From positions 1 to 64,000 of the forward strand of contig JANNAT010000067.1 of assembly GCA_031384605.1 (NCBI GenBank): 64,000 nt of DNA, given 5' to 3'. Position 1 is the stretch's first letter; each line of letters opens with the position of its first letter. This stretch comes from JANNAT01 sp031384605 (lineage in GTDB: Bacteria > Pseudomonadota > Alphaproteobacteria > Rhodobacterales > Rhodobacteraceae). The position numbers and the translations under genes were made by a program. Positions 9,016 to 17,342 of this stretch are shown here, piece by piece. The notes under the pieces were generated by a model, which worked only from the letters and a program-made list of their open reading frames with translations, did not search any database and was not told the DNA's origin.

Positions 9016-9588
9016 TCATTGCATGGGGCAGGGGGCCCCGGTAAGACAGATCCTTGGCAAGGTGCGTGGGCGGGTAACGATGAACTGCCGCAGAGTCGAT
9101 TCTTGCAGCCCCACATTGAACAATGGTTCATAGGACACTTCGGTTTCCACCAAAACGACCGTGTCGCTGTCCGCCATTTTTGGAATACGCGATTTGACAT
9201 CCTGCAGCGTCGTCGTCGTCAATTGCGGCATCGCATTATCGGGGGAACGCGACCACGCAACCGCGAACCGATTGTCGGCGACTGACCAAAAAATGCTTGT
9301 GACGCGAATTTTCACGTCCCGGTCACTGTCGATCAGATATCGCATTACGTTGCGCATGCCCGTTGGAAAGTTGGCAGGCAGAACTTTCTTTTCGCGCGAA
9401 AGCATATCCGAAATCATATAGGCCGCTTTTTGCGAGGTGTTCACGGCACGGTAAGCATCCCAATAAACGAACAGGGCAAGATAGGCCCACAGCAGCAGTG
9501 GCAGAACAATGACCGTTTCGGCCATTATAGTGCCTTTTTCGTCGCGCCCAAAGTCGCGCAGCATCTGCAATGGGGAACGCATTGCCAT
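9016..9588 (-). CDS. TadE-like pilus assembly protein
   Basis: A 190-residue protein with a short basic N-terminus, the sequence DEKGTIMAETVIVLPLLLWAYLALF (a prepilin-like TM segment with Glu after the G-rich cleavage region) and a periplasmic remainder. This matches TadE-like pseudopilins of the Flp/Tad pilus. The ATG at 9588 lies immediately after a TAAGGAG element in which TAA is the stop of the preceding gene, so translation is coupled. It is the last of a unit of three genes running leftward from 11802. It is slightly unusual in lacking the rest of a tad locus nearby. Confidence 0.8.
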   Translation of the reverse strand: MAMRSPLQMLRDFGRDEKGTIMAETVIVLPLLLWAYLALFVYWDAYRAVNTSQKAAYMISDMLSREKKVLPANFPTGMRNVMRYLIDSDRDVKIRVTSIFWSVADNRFAVAWSRSPDNAMPQLTTTTLQDVKSRIPKMADSDTVVLVETEVSYEPLFNVGLQESTLRQFIVTRPRTLPRICLTGAPCPMQ

Positions 9589-9592
9589 CTCC

Positions 9593-10126
9593 TTAGTCCG
9601 GTTCAACCACAAAGGCCGAAATCGCAATCAAGCCAAAGCCGCCTTCGTTGACGGGGGCCAATTTCAAGCCAAGACCAGATGTTGGAAACAACAGATCCTG
9701 CCGCACGCAGACCCGCATCAACATCATTTCATGTTCAGTCTGGTCCATCAGTGTCTCGGGCACCTGAAACGGTTTGCTGCGGTCTACGCAGCTGGTTGAA
9801 GTGGTTGGCAGGTCCCAGGTTTTTTTGCTGATCTGCGTCAATTCGATCCTGATACTGGTTGCGCAGTCTTTGAAAATTGCAGTGCGTTTGCAAATCTCTT
9901 CCTTCAGCAGATCGGCATCCGGGTCTACATAATGGCCCAGACGCAATTCGCGCATGGTAATATCGACCGCCTGTTCAAGCATAACCGACCGCGTCATCAA
10001 CAGCCCGCTTTCGAACGAGGCCATGAATATCGTCATCAAGACGGGCACCGCCATCACAAACTCTATGGAAGCGGTGCCGTCTTCGCGGCGAAATCCGCGG
10101 GCAAGGCGTTTCAGGAACCGCATCAT
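9593..10126 (-). CDS. TadE-family pilus assembly protein
   Basis: A 177-residue protein with basic residues at the start, REDGTASIEFVMAVPVLMTIFMASFESG (about 15-42), the class TadE signature of a Gly-containing cleavage region, a Glu five residues into the TM segment, and then a periplasmic domain with Cys residues. TadE-type minor pseudopilins are processed by the prepilin peptidase and help build the Flp pilus. The start ATG overlaps the TGA of the vWA protein upstream, and its stop TAA is part of the ribosome site of the next gene, so the three genes form one transcript. Confidence 0.85.
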   Translation of the reverse strand: MMRFLKRLARGFRREDGTASIEFVMAVPVLMTIFMASFESGLLMTRSVMLEQAVDITMRELRLGHYVDPDADLLKEEICKRTAIFKDCATSIRIELTQISKKTWDLPTTSTSCVDRSKPFQVPETLMDQTEHEMMLMRVCVRQDLLFPTSGLGLKLAPVNEGGFGLIAISAFVVEPD

Positions 10127-11802
10127 TGGGTCAATCTCAACTGGCTGATATTGCTGGCAATCGAGCGGAACGCGGTCTGAATTTGCAGACCCGAGGCATT
10201 GTAGTAATGCGCGTCTGACGTCGCGCAGGCGCGGATCTGGGTTTGCCCGTTGATTGGCGCTTCAAATGCTATTCCATAGACAATGACTGATTTGTCCTTT
10301 GCCAGACTGCAAATGGTTTGCAACTGGGTGTCCATATCGGCGATTGACGTCCGGCTGCGGAATGCGATCATTGCAGAGTCATAGTTGTTGTTCATCGCCG
10401 TCCAATCATTATCGCCGGCCGGTCGGCCATAGTTGCCAAGCGCGCGGGCATAAAATTGCCACGCGACAAAGCTAAGGCGCATGTTCGCCCACACTTGTGG
10501 CCATGTTTGCACCGCCGACGTTCCGGTATTGGTGGCATTCGTCCACGGCAGGGCCTGCCAGGTGTTCAGGTGTGGAACATAGTATTTGTTGGCCCCGGCA
10601 ACGCCCACATGCTGCACAGAATAGTAGCCATCATTGTCACTGCGTGAAATGGGCGAGGGGCCACTTTTGTAGCCCGGGTTAACCCGTTCTTCTCTAAAAT
10701 GTTCACCATCCGTCATCAGCACGATAACCTTAACAGACTCGCGGTCTGTAAACTCAAACGGGCGGCCAGCCAATTTTACTGGCATTTGGTTTGCGGCCTG
10801 GAATTCGTTGTAAATGCTGCGCGCGGATGGATCAAGCAATGCCAGACCCCATTTGATGCCGGCGTTGATTGACGTCGCGCCGATGGCTGTCAAGGCGGTG
10901 ATTTTGGTTTGCAGGGCTGACACGCTTTGCAGCGGCATCGACACGGTGTTGTCGGCACGCGGCGGACACCAGACGTTCGATGGAGCAGGGGCAGCGTTGT
11001 TCGTGTCGGTTATGGCGATCCAGTTTGTGGCATTTGAAGTGCCGGAATAAGTATCCCCTGCGATTGTCATCGACAACGGCTCGGTGCGCGAGATTTCAGA
11101 CCTTGTGTAAACTGACGGTGACAGATCGAAACAATTCACGTTCGATGCACCGTTTGGATCGGTAAAGTTGAATTTGGTGCGCAAATTAAGGGGTAAGTTG
11201 ACCTGCCCGTTGAACGGCACAATGCCGATTGAAACCCGCTGTTCGGAGTCGTTTGTCAGAACGGTTGATACGAATTCGTTGGCAGCGATCTTTAGGTTGG
11301 GCAGACGGTTGTTGCTGTTCATCGACCCCGATACGTCAAGCACAAGCATGATTTCTACGTTTGAAATGCGCTGCTCGGCCATGGATTTGCCTTTGGCTTC
11401 CATTTCGTCCACGCCGACAAGGTGGGCAAAATACGGATTGGTTTCGGCGCTGGCGGATGCCTTTACGTTGCGGAAATTGATGCCTTTGGTGACCGTCACT
11501 GATCTCAGATACTGGGTAAGGTTTGCTTTGGCGAAGTAGTCCTTGACGACCACCTTGCCATCAACGCTTTGGTTCAAAGAGGCCGCAGCAAGGGTGGCGC
11601 GGTCCAGCGTGTTTTGCAGCGCTGTGCGCGTCGCTTCATAGCGCATCAGGTCAACCGCAAGGCCGCCCATCATCGCCATCAGCATGAACAGTGTCAAAGC
11701 AAACACTGTCGTTGATCCATGCTGATCAGCGGCAAACTTGCGCACGGCACGACACAACAGGCGATCAGCGATTGCCTTGGTCTGTCCATGAATACACATC
11801 AT
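10123..11802 (-). CDS. TadG-like protein with von Willebrand factor A domain
   Basis: A 559-residue TadG-type protein. The N-terminal TM segment follows DQHGSTTVFALTLFMLMAMMGGLAVDLMRYE (about 28-58), then the TadG region ATRTALQNTLDRATLAAA. A von Willebrand A domain begins at about residue 150 with the MIDAS motif LVLDVSGSMNSNN and has a later VIVLMTDGEHF. It is probably exported and anchored in the inner membrane with the vWA domain in the periplasm, acting in Tad pilus assembly or surface adhesion. It heads the unit with the two TadE genes. A close paralogue lies upstream at 12153-13775. Confidence 0.88.
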   Translation of the reverse strand: MMCIHGQTKAIADRLLCRAVRKFAADQHGSTTVFALTLFMLMAMMGGLAVDLMRYEATRTALQNTLDRATLAAASLNQSVDGKVVVKDYFAKANLTQYLRSVTVTKGINFRNVKASASAETNPYFAHLVGVDEMEAKGKSMAEQRISNVEIMLVLDVSGSMNSNNRLPNLKIAANEFVSTVLTNDSEQRVSIGIVPFNGQVNLPLNLRTKFNFTDPNGASNVNCFDLSPSVYTRSEISRTEPLSMTIAGDTYSGTSNATNWIAITDTNNAAPAPSNVWCPPRADNTVSMPLQSVSALQTKITALTAIGATSINAGIKWGLALLDPSARSIYNEFQAANQMPVKLAGRPFEFTDRESVKVIVLMTDGEHFREERVNPGYKSGPSPISRSDNDGYYSVQHVGVAGANKYYVPHLNTWQALPWTNATNTGTSAVQTWPQVWANMRLSFVAWQFYARALGNYGRPAGDNDWTAMNNNYDSAMIAFRSRTSIADMDTQLQTICSLAKDKSVIVYGIAFEAPINGQTQIRACATSDAHYYNASGLQIQTAFRSIASNISQLRLTQ

Positions 11803-12152
11803 CTTCGATCCCTAATTCCCTATCGGGTAATCCTGCAATTGTTGCAAAGACCCAACGCCAAGAAAGATACTTCCGGTGACGATATGCAGTTACGCCTTGG
11901 GCAAATCTGTGGCGTCCAAGGCAGTCATTAAGGACAGATCGTGGCGGAGCAGATGGTTTTGGAAACAATGACAGTGCAATTGCAAAACCGGGCCGGGTTT
12001 GGAAACAATCAAACGGCTATTCCGATTTGATTGCCCGCAGCGCTGGGGCGGCTCTGCGGGCAAATATTCAAAGCGACGAATCACGTCTTGGTCTTTTTCG
12101 GACTGTTTCGGGTCCAGGCACACCCAGACACGAAAGGCCTGAAGATGCTGAT
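11803..12152. other. Intergenic gap between the two TadG paralogues, with a hairpin
   Basis: A 350-base gap between the end of the upstream vWA gene and the start of the downstream one, both on the minus strand. No coding sequence is credible; reading frames here are short and lack family features. It holds a perfect 10-base-pair hairpin, TTGCCCGCAG at 12031-12040 and its complement at 12054-12063. It may terminate the first transcript, although no T-run follows. The rest presumably carries the promoter for the downstream three-gene unit. Confidence 0.5.
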
Positions 12153-13775
12153 TTACTGGGTAAGTTTCAGCTGGGTGATATTGCTGGCAATCGCTTCAAA
12201 GGCAACGCGCATCTCTTCTTCACTACCGGCATCAAAGTAGTGTTCCTGCGAGGTGGCGCATTGCGATATCTGGGCTTGTCCCGACAAAGGTGCTTCGAAC
12301 GCAATACCATAGATAAGCACGTCCTTGTCTTTGGCTTTCGTGCAAATCTGTTGCAGCTGTGCGTTCATATCGACGACCGGGGTCTTGCTGCGCATCGCGC
12401 TGACGGCCGCTGAATAGGCGGTCTCCATCGCTGTCGCATTCGGGCCTGCAGCGCGGCCATACATTTGCCAAGCCACCCAAGCCAGCCGCTGATTGGCCCA
12501 GACAGTTTGCCAGTTTTGCTGCACAGCGCCGCCGCCATTGTTCCAGGCCGCGGCCTGCCAAGTGGCGGAATGGGGGACCCAGAACTTGTCCGTGCCGGGC
12601 CGATCGGCATGAAAGATCGAATAATTCTGATCATTCACACTACGCCAGATTGGTGAAGGCCCGGTGCGATACCCGGCATTCAGCCGGTCTTCTTCGAAAT
12701 GCGATCCGTCCGTCATCAGCACAACGATCTTCATTGTGTTCTTGTCGCTATAGTTCACGGGTCGGCCCTGAAAATTCACATCGACCAAGCCGTCTGCCAC
12801 CAAAGAACTGATCATCGGGCGCGTGTCGGGGTCCAGCAAGGTCAGCCCCCATTTCAGCCCCGCATTGATCGAGGTTGCGCCGATTGCTTGCAATCCACCG
12901 ATCTGTGCCTGCAATGCGGTCACGTTATTGCTTGGCGGACGCACAATATTTGTCGTCGACGGCGGGCACCAGCGGTTCAACGGATAAGGAACCGCCCAAC
13001 CATCCGTGGCCGCCAGATATCCAAGAGTTTTCCAAGTGCCTGAATAGCTGTCGACGTGGCCCGTCATCGGCATTGGCAGCGTGGTTGACATTGCTGTGCT
13101 GTCATAAACCGAACTGGGCAAGTCGATGCAGTTCACATTGGCAACACCGTGATTGTCGGTTGTGGTGTATTTGGCCCGAAGGGCCGGCCCAAGATTGACC
13201 TGACCGTTATAAGGCACCAAAGAAACCGACACCCGTTTCATCGGATCAGCCGCCAGAACCGTGCCGACAAACGCCGCAGCGGTTGTGCGCAGGCTGGCGA
13301 TCTTGGCCCCGCTCATGGATCCGGAAACATCCAGCACCAACGACAATTCAATACTGTTCACGCCTTGAATGGCCACCGATTTTGCCTTGGCGTCAAGGTC
13401 GTCAATCCCCACCAGATGCAGGAAAATCGGATTGGTCGGTGTTTTGCCAAGTGCCGTTACATTCCGGCTTTCAGCGCTTTGCACAACCGTAACGCCCGCC
13501 AGCTGCGAGGTCAGCCCGTCTTTTCCGACGCAATCGCGCACAACGGATTCGGCGTTCAGAGTTTGGTTAAGGCTGGCCGCCATCAGGGTGCAGCGATCCA
13601 GTGTATTTTGCAGGCGAACGCGGATTTCTTCATAGCGCATGAAGTCAATCGCCACGCCGCCCATCATCACCATCAACAGGAAAAAGAACAGAGCCAGGAT
13701 CGACATTGATCCTGTCTGATCTTTACGAAAATTATTGGCGAACAAAGCCGTCTGGCGGGAAAATGAAGGGCGCAT
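12153..13775 (-). CDS. TadG-like protein with von Willebrand factor A domain (paralogue)
   Basis: A 540-residue paralogue of the downstream vWA protein with the same architecture: QTGSMSILALFFFLLMVMMGGVAIDFMRYEE near residues 20-50, VRLQNTLDRCTLMAASLNQTL, then a vWA domain with LVLDVSGSMSGAK (MIDAS, DxSxS) and IVVLMTDGSHF. The ends of the two proteins are almost the same (ASNITQLKLTQ here and ASNISQLRLTQ there), so they arose by duplication. It probably has its own promoter in the gap to gdhA. It is likely a surface or pilus-assembly protein of the Tad type; the ligand is unknown. Confidence 0.87.
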   Translation of the reverse strand: MRPSFSRQTALFANNFRKDQTGSMSILALFFFLLMVMMGGVAIDFMRYEEIRVRLQNTLDRCTLMAASLNQTLNAESVVRDCVGKDGLTSQLAGVTVVQSAESRNVTALGKTPTNPIFLHLVGIDDLDAKAKSVAIQGVNSIELSLVLDVSGSMSGAKIASLRTTAAAFVGTVLAADPMKRVSVSLVPYNGQVNLGPALRAKYTTTDNHGVANVNCIDLPSSVYDSTAMSTTLPMPMTGHVDSYSGTWKTLGYLAATDGWAVPYPLNRWCPPSTTNIVRPPSNNVTALQAQIGGLQAIGATSINAGLKWGLTLLDPDTRPMISSLVADGLVDVNFQGRPVNYSDKNTMKIVVLMTDGSHFEEDRLNAGYRTGPSPIWRSVNDQNYSIFHADRPGTDKFWVPHSATWQAAAWNNGGGAVQQNWQTVWANQRLAWVAWQMYGRAAGPNATAMETAYSAAVSAMRSKTPVVDMNAQLQQICTKAKDKDVLIYGIAFEAPLSGQAQISQCATSQEHYFDAGSEEEMRVAFEAIASNITQLKLTQ

Positions 13776-14143
13776 TGCGGGTCAATCCTTAAGTCAATCA
13801 TCCAAGTGCTGCCCCCGCAAACACACTTTGTTGCCTTGTCGTTGCCCAGAAGTTGTGGCGAAATTGTGGCGAAGGTGTTCAAGACCCGTCGAAATTGCTG
13901 CTCGTGGAAACACTTTGGGCTAAGGGAAAAGATTGTCTTTTCCGCCGCTACAATTGGTGCGACCAATCTAAGGCAGGCGTGCCTTAATTCGCCGCAAACC
14001 TGTAAAATTCGAATCACATGCGCATCAAACAGGGCAATAATTAAAGTTTATTTAATGCTGCTTTTTTAGGCGAATGCCGCTAGTCAGGGGAAAGGGCGCA
14101 ACCAGCGCCTTGTCGCAAGACACGGCATAATGGGAGAAAAGAT
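13776..14143. promoter_or_regulatory. Divergent promoter region between TadG paralogue and glutamate dehydrogenase
   Basis: A 368-base gap between divergent genes. The part near 13990-14070 is AT-rich (for example TAATTAAAGTTTATTTAATG at 14037-14056) and is the likely promoter area for the gene at 14144. I see no convincing reading frame, tRNA or repeat. An AAAAG-type ribosome site lies just before the ATG at 14144. Assignment of individual -35/-10 boxes is not justified. Confidence 0.4.
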
Positions 14144-15577
14144 ATGAGCGTCGCAGGCGAGCCAAGTTTCCGCGAATCCGTCGATCTGATGTTCAAGCGC
14201 GCCACTGCGTTGATGGATCTTGGCCCAGGGTTAGAAGAGAAAATTCGCGTTTGCAATTCCACCTATACCGTGCGCTTTGGCGTGCGTCTGCGCGGCAAGA
14301 TCGAAACCTTTACCGGTTACCGGTCGGTGCATTCCGAACATATGGAACCGGTCAAAGGCGGCATCCGCTATTCGCTGGGGGTCAATCAGGATGAGGTCGA
14401 GGCGCTGGCGGCGCTGATGACCTATAAATGCGCTTTGGTCGAAACCCCCTTCGGCGGATCGAAAGGCGGTCTTTGCATCGACCCGCGCGCATGGGATGTG
14501 CATGAGTTGGAACAGATCACCCGGCGGTTCGCGTATGAGCTGATAAAGCGCGATTTGATCCACCCGGCGCAAAACGTCCCCGCCCCGGATATGGGCACGG
14601 GAGAGCGGGAAATGGCCTGGATCGCCGATCAATACGCCCGGATGAACACCACCGATATCAACGCCAAGGCCTGTGTCACCGGCAAGCCCCCCCATGCAGG
14701 CGGTATCCAAGGCCGGGTCGAGGCGACGGGGCGCGGTGTGCAATACGCGCTGCGCGAGTTTTTCCGCCATAAGGAAGACAAGGCGATGGCGCGGCAGTCC
14801 GGCGATCTGGACGGCAAACGCATTGTTGTGCAGGGGCTTGGCAACGTCGGCTATCACGCGGCCAAATTCCTGTCCGAAGAAGATGGATCCAAGGTAATCG
14901 CGATCATCGAACGCGACGGGGCTATTATAAATGACGCGGGTCTTGATGTTGAAGACGTGCGCCAATGGATGAACACGCATGACGGGCTGTTGGCCGGCTA
15001 TCCGCGCGGCCAGCATATGGTCGATGGGGCGGCGGCGCTGGAGATAGACTGCGATATCCTGATCCCAGCAGCGCTGGAAGGTGTGATCCATCTTGGCAAC
15101 GCCGCGCGGATCAAGGCGCCCCTGATCATCGAAGCCGCGAATGGCCCGATTACTTTCGGTGCCGATGAAATCCTGCGCAAAAAGGGCTGTGTTATCGTGC
15201 CCGATATGTATGCCAACGCGGGTGGCGTGACGGTTTCCTACTTTGAATGGGTGAAAAACCTAAGCCATATCCGCTTTGGCCGCATGCAGCGTCGCCAAGA
15301 GGAGTCGCGCCACCAATTGCTGATCAACGAATTAGAACGCCTGTCATCGGACAAACAGCTTGGTTGGACGCTGTCGCCCGGTTTCAAGGAAAGCTATCTG
15401 CGCGGCGCGGGCGAATTGGAGCTGGTGCGCTCAGGCCTTGATGACACCATGCGCGGGGCTTATCAGGCCATGCGCGAGATTTGGCACGGCCGGGCAGAGG
15501 TGCAGGATCTGCGCGTTGCCGCCTATATCGTGTCCATCAGCCGGATCGCATCTGCGTATAAATCCAAAGGACTTTAA
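14144..15577 (+). CDS. gdhA: Glutamate dehydrogenase (Glu/Leu/Phe/Val dehydrogenase family)
   Basis: A 477-residue enzyme interconverting glutamate and 2-oxoglutarate plus ammonia. Residues 40-160 hold the substrate domain with the GGIRYSLGVNQDEVEALAALMTYK catalytic-lysine region and APDMGTGEREMAWIADQY. The Rossmann domain includes GLGNVGYHAAKFL (about 232-244). The long insertion between the domains and the C-terminal helix are normal for the group sold as Glu/Leu/Phe/Val dehydrogenases in alphaproteobacteria. Cofactor preference cannot be read with confidence. The gene stands alone and is followed by a strong palindrome. Its ammonia chemistry fits the nearby sarcosine and taurine degradation pathways, but there is no operon link. 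Confidence 0.9.
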   Translation: MSVAGEPSFRESVDLMFKRATALMDLGPGLEEKIRVCNSTYTVRFGVRLRGKIETFTGYRSVHSEHMEPVKGGIRYSLGVNQDEVEALAALMTYKCALVETPFGGSKGGLCIDPRAWDVHELEQITRRFAYELIKRDLIHPAQNVPAPDMGTGEREMAWIADQYARMNTTDINAKACVTGKPPHAGGIQGRVEATGRGVQYALREFFRHKEDKAMARQSGDLDGKRIVVQGLGNVGYHAAKFLSEEDGSKVIAIIERDGAIINDAGLDVEDVRQWMNTHDGLLAGYPRGQHMVDGAAALEIDCDILIPAALEGVIHLGNAARIKAPLIIEAANGPITFGADEILRKKGCVIVPDMYANAGGVTVSYFEWVKNLSHIRFGRMQRRQEESRHQLLINELERLSSDKQLGWTLSPGFKESYLRGAGELELVRSGLDDTMRGAYQAMREIWHGRAEVQDLRVAAYIVSISRIASAYKSKGL

Positions 15578-15585
15578 TAAAATTT

Positions 15586-15677
15586 GCGGCTTCATTTTGG
15601 TCCAAATACTCCCGCCGGAGGCTCCGGTGGTTGGCAGAGGCGCTCCGCGGGGAGTATTTGGACCAAAATGAAGCCGC
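15586..15677. repeat. Long inverted repeat downstream of glutamate dehydrogenase (family with further partial copies)
   Basis: Two arms of 30 bases, 15586-15615 and 15647-15677, are complementary apart from one extra G in the right arm. The loop itself contains a CCGGAG/CTCCGG inner hairpin. RNA made from either strand would form a very stable stem, so it can work as a terminator for gdhA. Partial copies of the same sequence (AAATACTCCCGCCGGAGGC and TTTTGGnnnAAAATGAA-like parts) occur at 30083-30104, 43276-43303 and 46981-47015, always between genes. It is a dispersed repeat typical of this group rather than a unique site. Confidence 0.8.
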
Positions 15678-15803
15678 GGGCCTTGTCTCGCGCGAATGGC
15701 TTGCGACACCAATTGTCGTGGATGGCACAGTTATTGGTGATCATCTGTTGAATATGCCCCCTAAATCTCGTTCAGTCGCCTTGTGTCAGTAAAGGGCCAA
15801 GCC

Positions 15804-17054
15804 ATGCGTTATTCCGGGTTAAAGGTGATCACCGAGGGTCTGTTCGGCAACAAAGGCTGGACCCCCGCTTGGCGCGATCCAGCCCCCAAGGCGGACTATG
15901 ATGCCATTATAATTGGCGGTGGCGGCCACGGGTTGGCGACGGCGTTTTATCTGGCGAAAAACCATGGGCTTACCAACATCGCAGTGCTGGAAAAGGGCCA
16001 TATCGGATCGGGCAATATTGGCCGCAACACCACCATCGTGCGAGCCAACTACTTTATGCCGGGCAATTCCGAGTTTTACAGCCATTCGCTGAAACTGTGG
16101 GAGGGGATGGAGGCAGAGCTGAACTATAACGTCATGCATTCCCAACGCGGCCAGTTGGTGCTGTTCCATTCCGACGGCCAACGCGACACTGCCGCCCGGC
16201 GCGGCAATGCGATGTTGAACCAAGGCGACGATGCGGAACTGTGGACGCGCGACCAAGTGCGCGAGGCGATCCCGTATATTGATTTTGAGCAAACCCGGTT
16301 TCCGATTTATGGCGGCTTGATGCATAAACGCGGCGGCACCGCGCGGCATGATGCAGTGGCCTGGGGCTATGCGCGCGGGGCGGATGCGCGCGGCGTCGAT
16401 CTGATCCAGAACTGCGAAGTCACCGGCATTGATGTGGTAAACGGCGTGGTGCAAGGTGTGCAAACCACGCGCGGGGCGATCCGCGCCAAGAAAGTGGCAA
16501 TCATCGTGGCGGGGCGGTCCAGCCAGGTGGCGGCAATGGCAGGCATGCGGTTGCCGATTGAAAGCCATGTGTTGCAGGCCTTTGTCACCGAAGGGCTGAA
16601 GCCAGTGATTGATCACGTGATTTCGTTCGGCATGGGGCATTTTTATATCAGCCAGTCCGACAAGGGCGGTTTGGTGTTTGGCGGCGATATTGATTTTTAT
16701 TCCAGCTATGCGTCGCGCGGCAACCTGCCGATGGTGGAACATGTGATGGAGGCGGGGATGACCCTGATGCCGATGATTGGCCGCGCGAAGGTGCTGCGGT
16801 CCTGGGGCGGCATTATGGATATGACGCCGGATGGCAGCCCGATCATCGACAAAACGCCGATAGAAGGGTTGTTCCTTGATGCGGGCTGGAACTATGGCGG
16901 GTTCAAAGCGGTGCCTGCCTCGGGCTGGTGCATGGCGCATCTGATGGCCACCGGGCAAAGCCATGAGGTCGCCAAACGCTTCCGCCTTGACCGGTTCCGC
17001 ACGGGCCACGTGATGGACGAAGAAGGCACCGGCAGCCAACATAATTTGCACTAG
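15804..17054 (+). CDS. soxB: Sarcosine oxidase subunit beta
   Basis: The 416-residue beta subunit of heterotetrameric sarcosine oxidase, which oxidises sarcosine to glycine with formation of methylene-tetrahydrofolate or formaldehyde and peroxide. It begins MRYSGLKVITEGLFG, the family start, so the ATG at 15804 is preferred to an upstream GTG/ATG. The FAD-binding motif IIIGGGGHGLATAFYLAK is at about 34-51, followed by IGSGNIGRNTTIVRANY, the flavin-attachment region. GWNYGGFKAVPASGW near the end is also characteristic. It heads the operon soxBDAG plus an M20 hydrolase; the spacing to soxD is 12 bases. Confidence 0.95.
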   Translation: MRYSGLKVITEGLFGNKGWTPAWRDPAPKADYDAIIIGGGGHGLATAFYLAKNHGLTNIAVLEKGHIGSGNIGRNTTIVRANYFMPGNSEFYSHSLKLWEGMEAELNYNVMHSQRGQLVLFHSDGQRDTAARRGNAMLNQGDDAELWTRDQVREAIPYIDFEQTRFPIYGGLMHKRGGTARHDAVAWGYARGADARGVDLIQNCEVTGIDVVNGVVQGVQTTRGAIRAKKVAIIVAGRSSQVAAMAGMRLPIESHVLQAFVTEGLKPVIDHVISFGMGHFYISQSDKGGLVFGGDIDFYSSYASRGNLPMVEHVMEAGMTLMPMIGRAKVLRSWGGIMDMTPDGSPIIDKTPIEGLFLDAGWNYGGFKAVPASGWCMAHLMATGQSHEVAKRFRLDRFRTGHVMDEEGTGSQHNLH

Positions 17055-17066
17055 GGGAACAGATAG

Positions 17067-17342
17067 ATGCGCATCCCATGCCCGCTTTGCGGCCCCCGCG
17101 ATCGCCGCGAGTTTTACTATCTTGGCACCGAAGATTACCTCAATCGCCCCACCGATCAGGGCAGCATTGATGATCTCGATAACCATCTGTTCCTGCGCGA
17201 CAATCCGGCGGGGATCACGCGGGATGTCTGGTATCATGAGTTGGGCTGCACGTCCTGGATGATCGTCACGCGCAATACCGTGACGCATCAGGTGGTGGGG
17301 GCAGAGCTGTTATCGGGCCGCACAAAAGGGGCTGTGGCATGA
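17067..17342 (+). CDS. soxD: Sarcosine oxidase subunit delta
   Basis: The 91-residue delta subunit, the small zinc-binding component of sarcosine oxidase. It opens with MRIPCPLCGPRDRREFYY, where CPLC supplies half of the zinc site, and has a later HELGC that supplies His and Cys. The length is as expected. It is between the beta and alpha genes, and its final codons overlap the start of soxA by four bases, which is usual for this operon. Confidence 0.95.
   Translation: MRIPCPLCGPRDRREFYYLGTEDYLNRPTDQGSIDDLDNHLFLRDNPAGITRDVWYHELGCTSWMIVTRNTVTHQVVGAELLSGRTKGAVA

Noticed and set aside
15819..17288. 489-codon open frame on the minus strand
   Set aside because: It lies wholly opposite soxB and soxD, has His/Arg/Pro-rich composition typical of the antisense of GC-rich genes, and no family motif.
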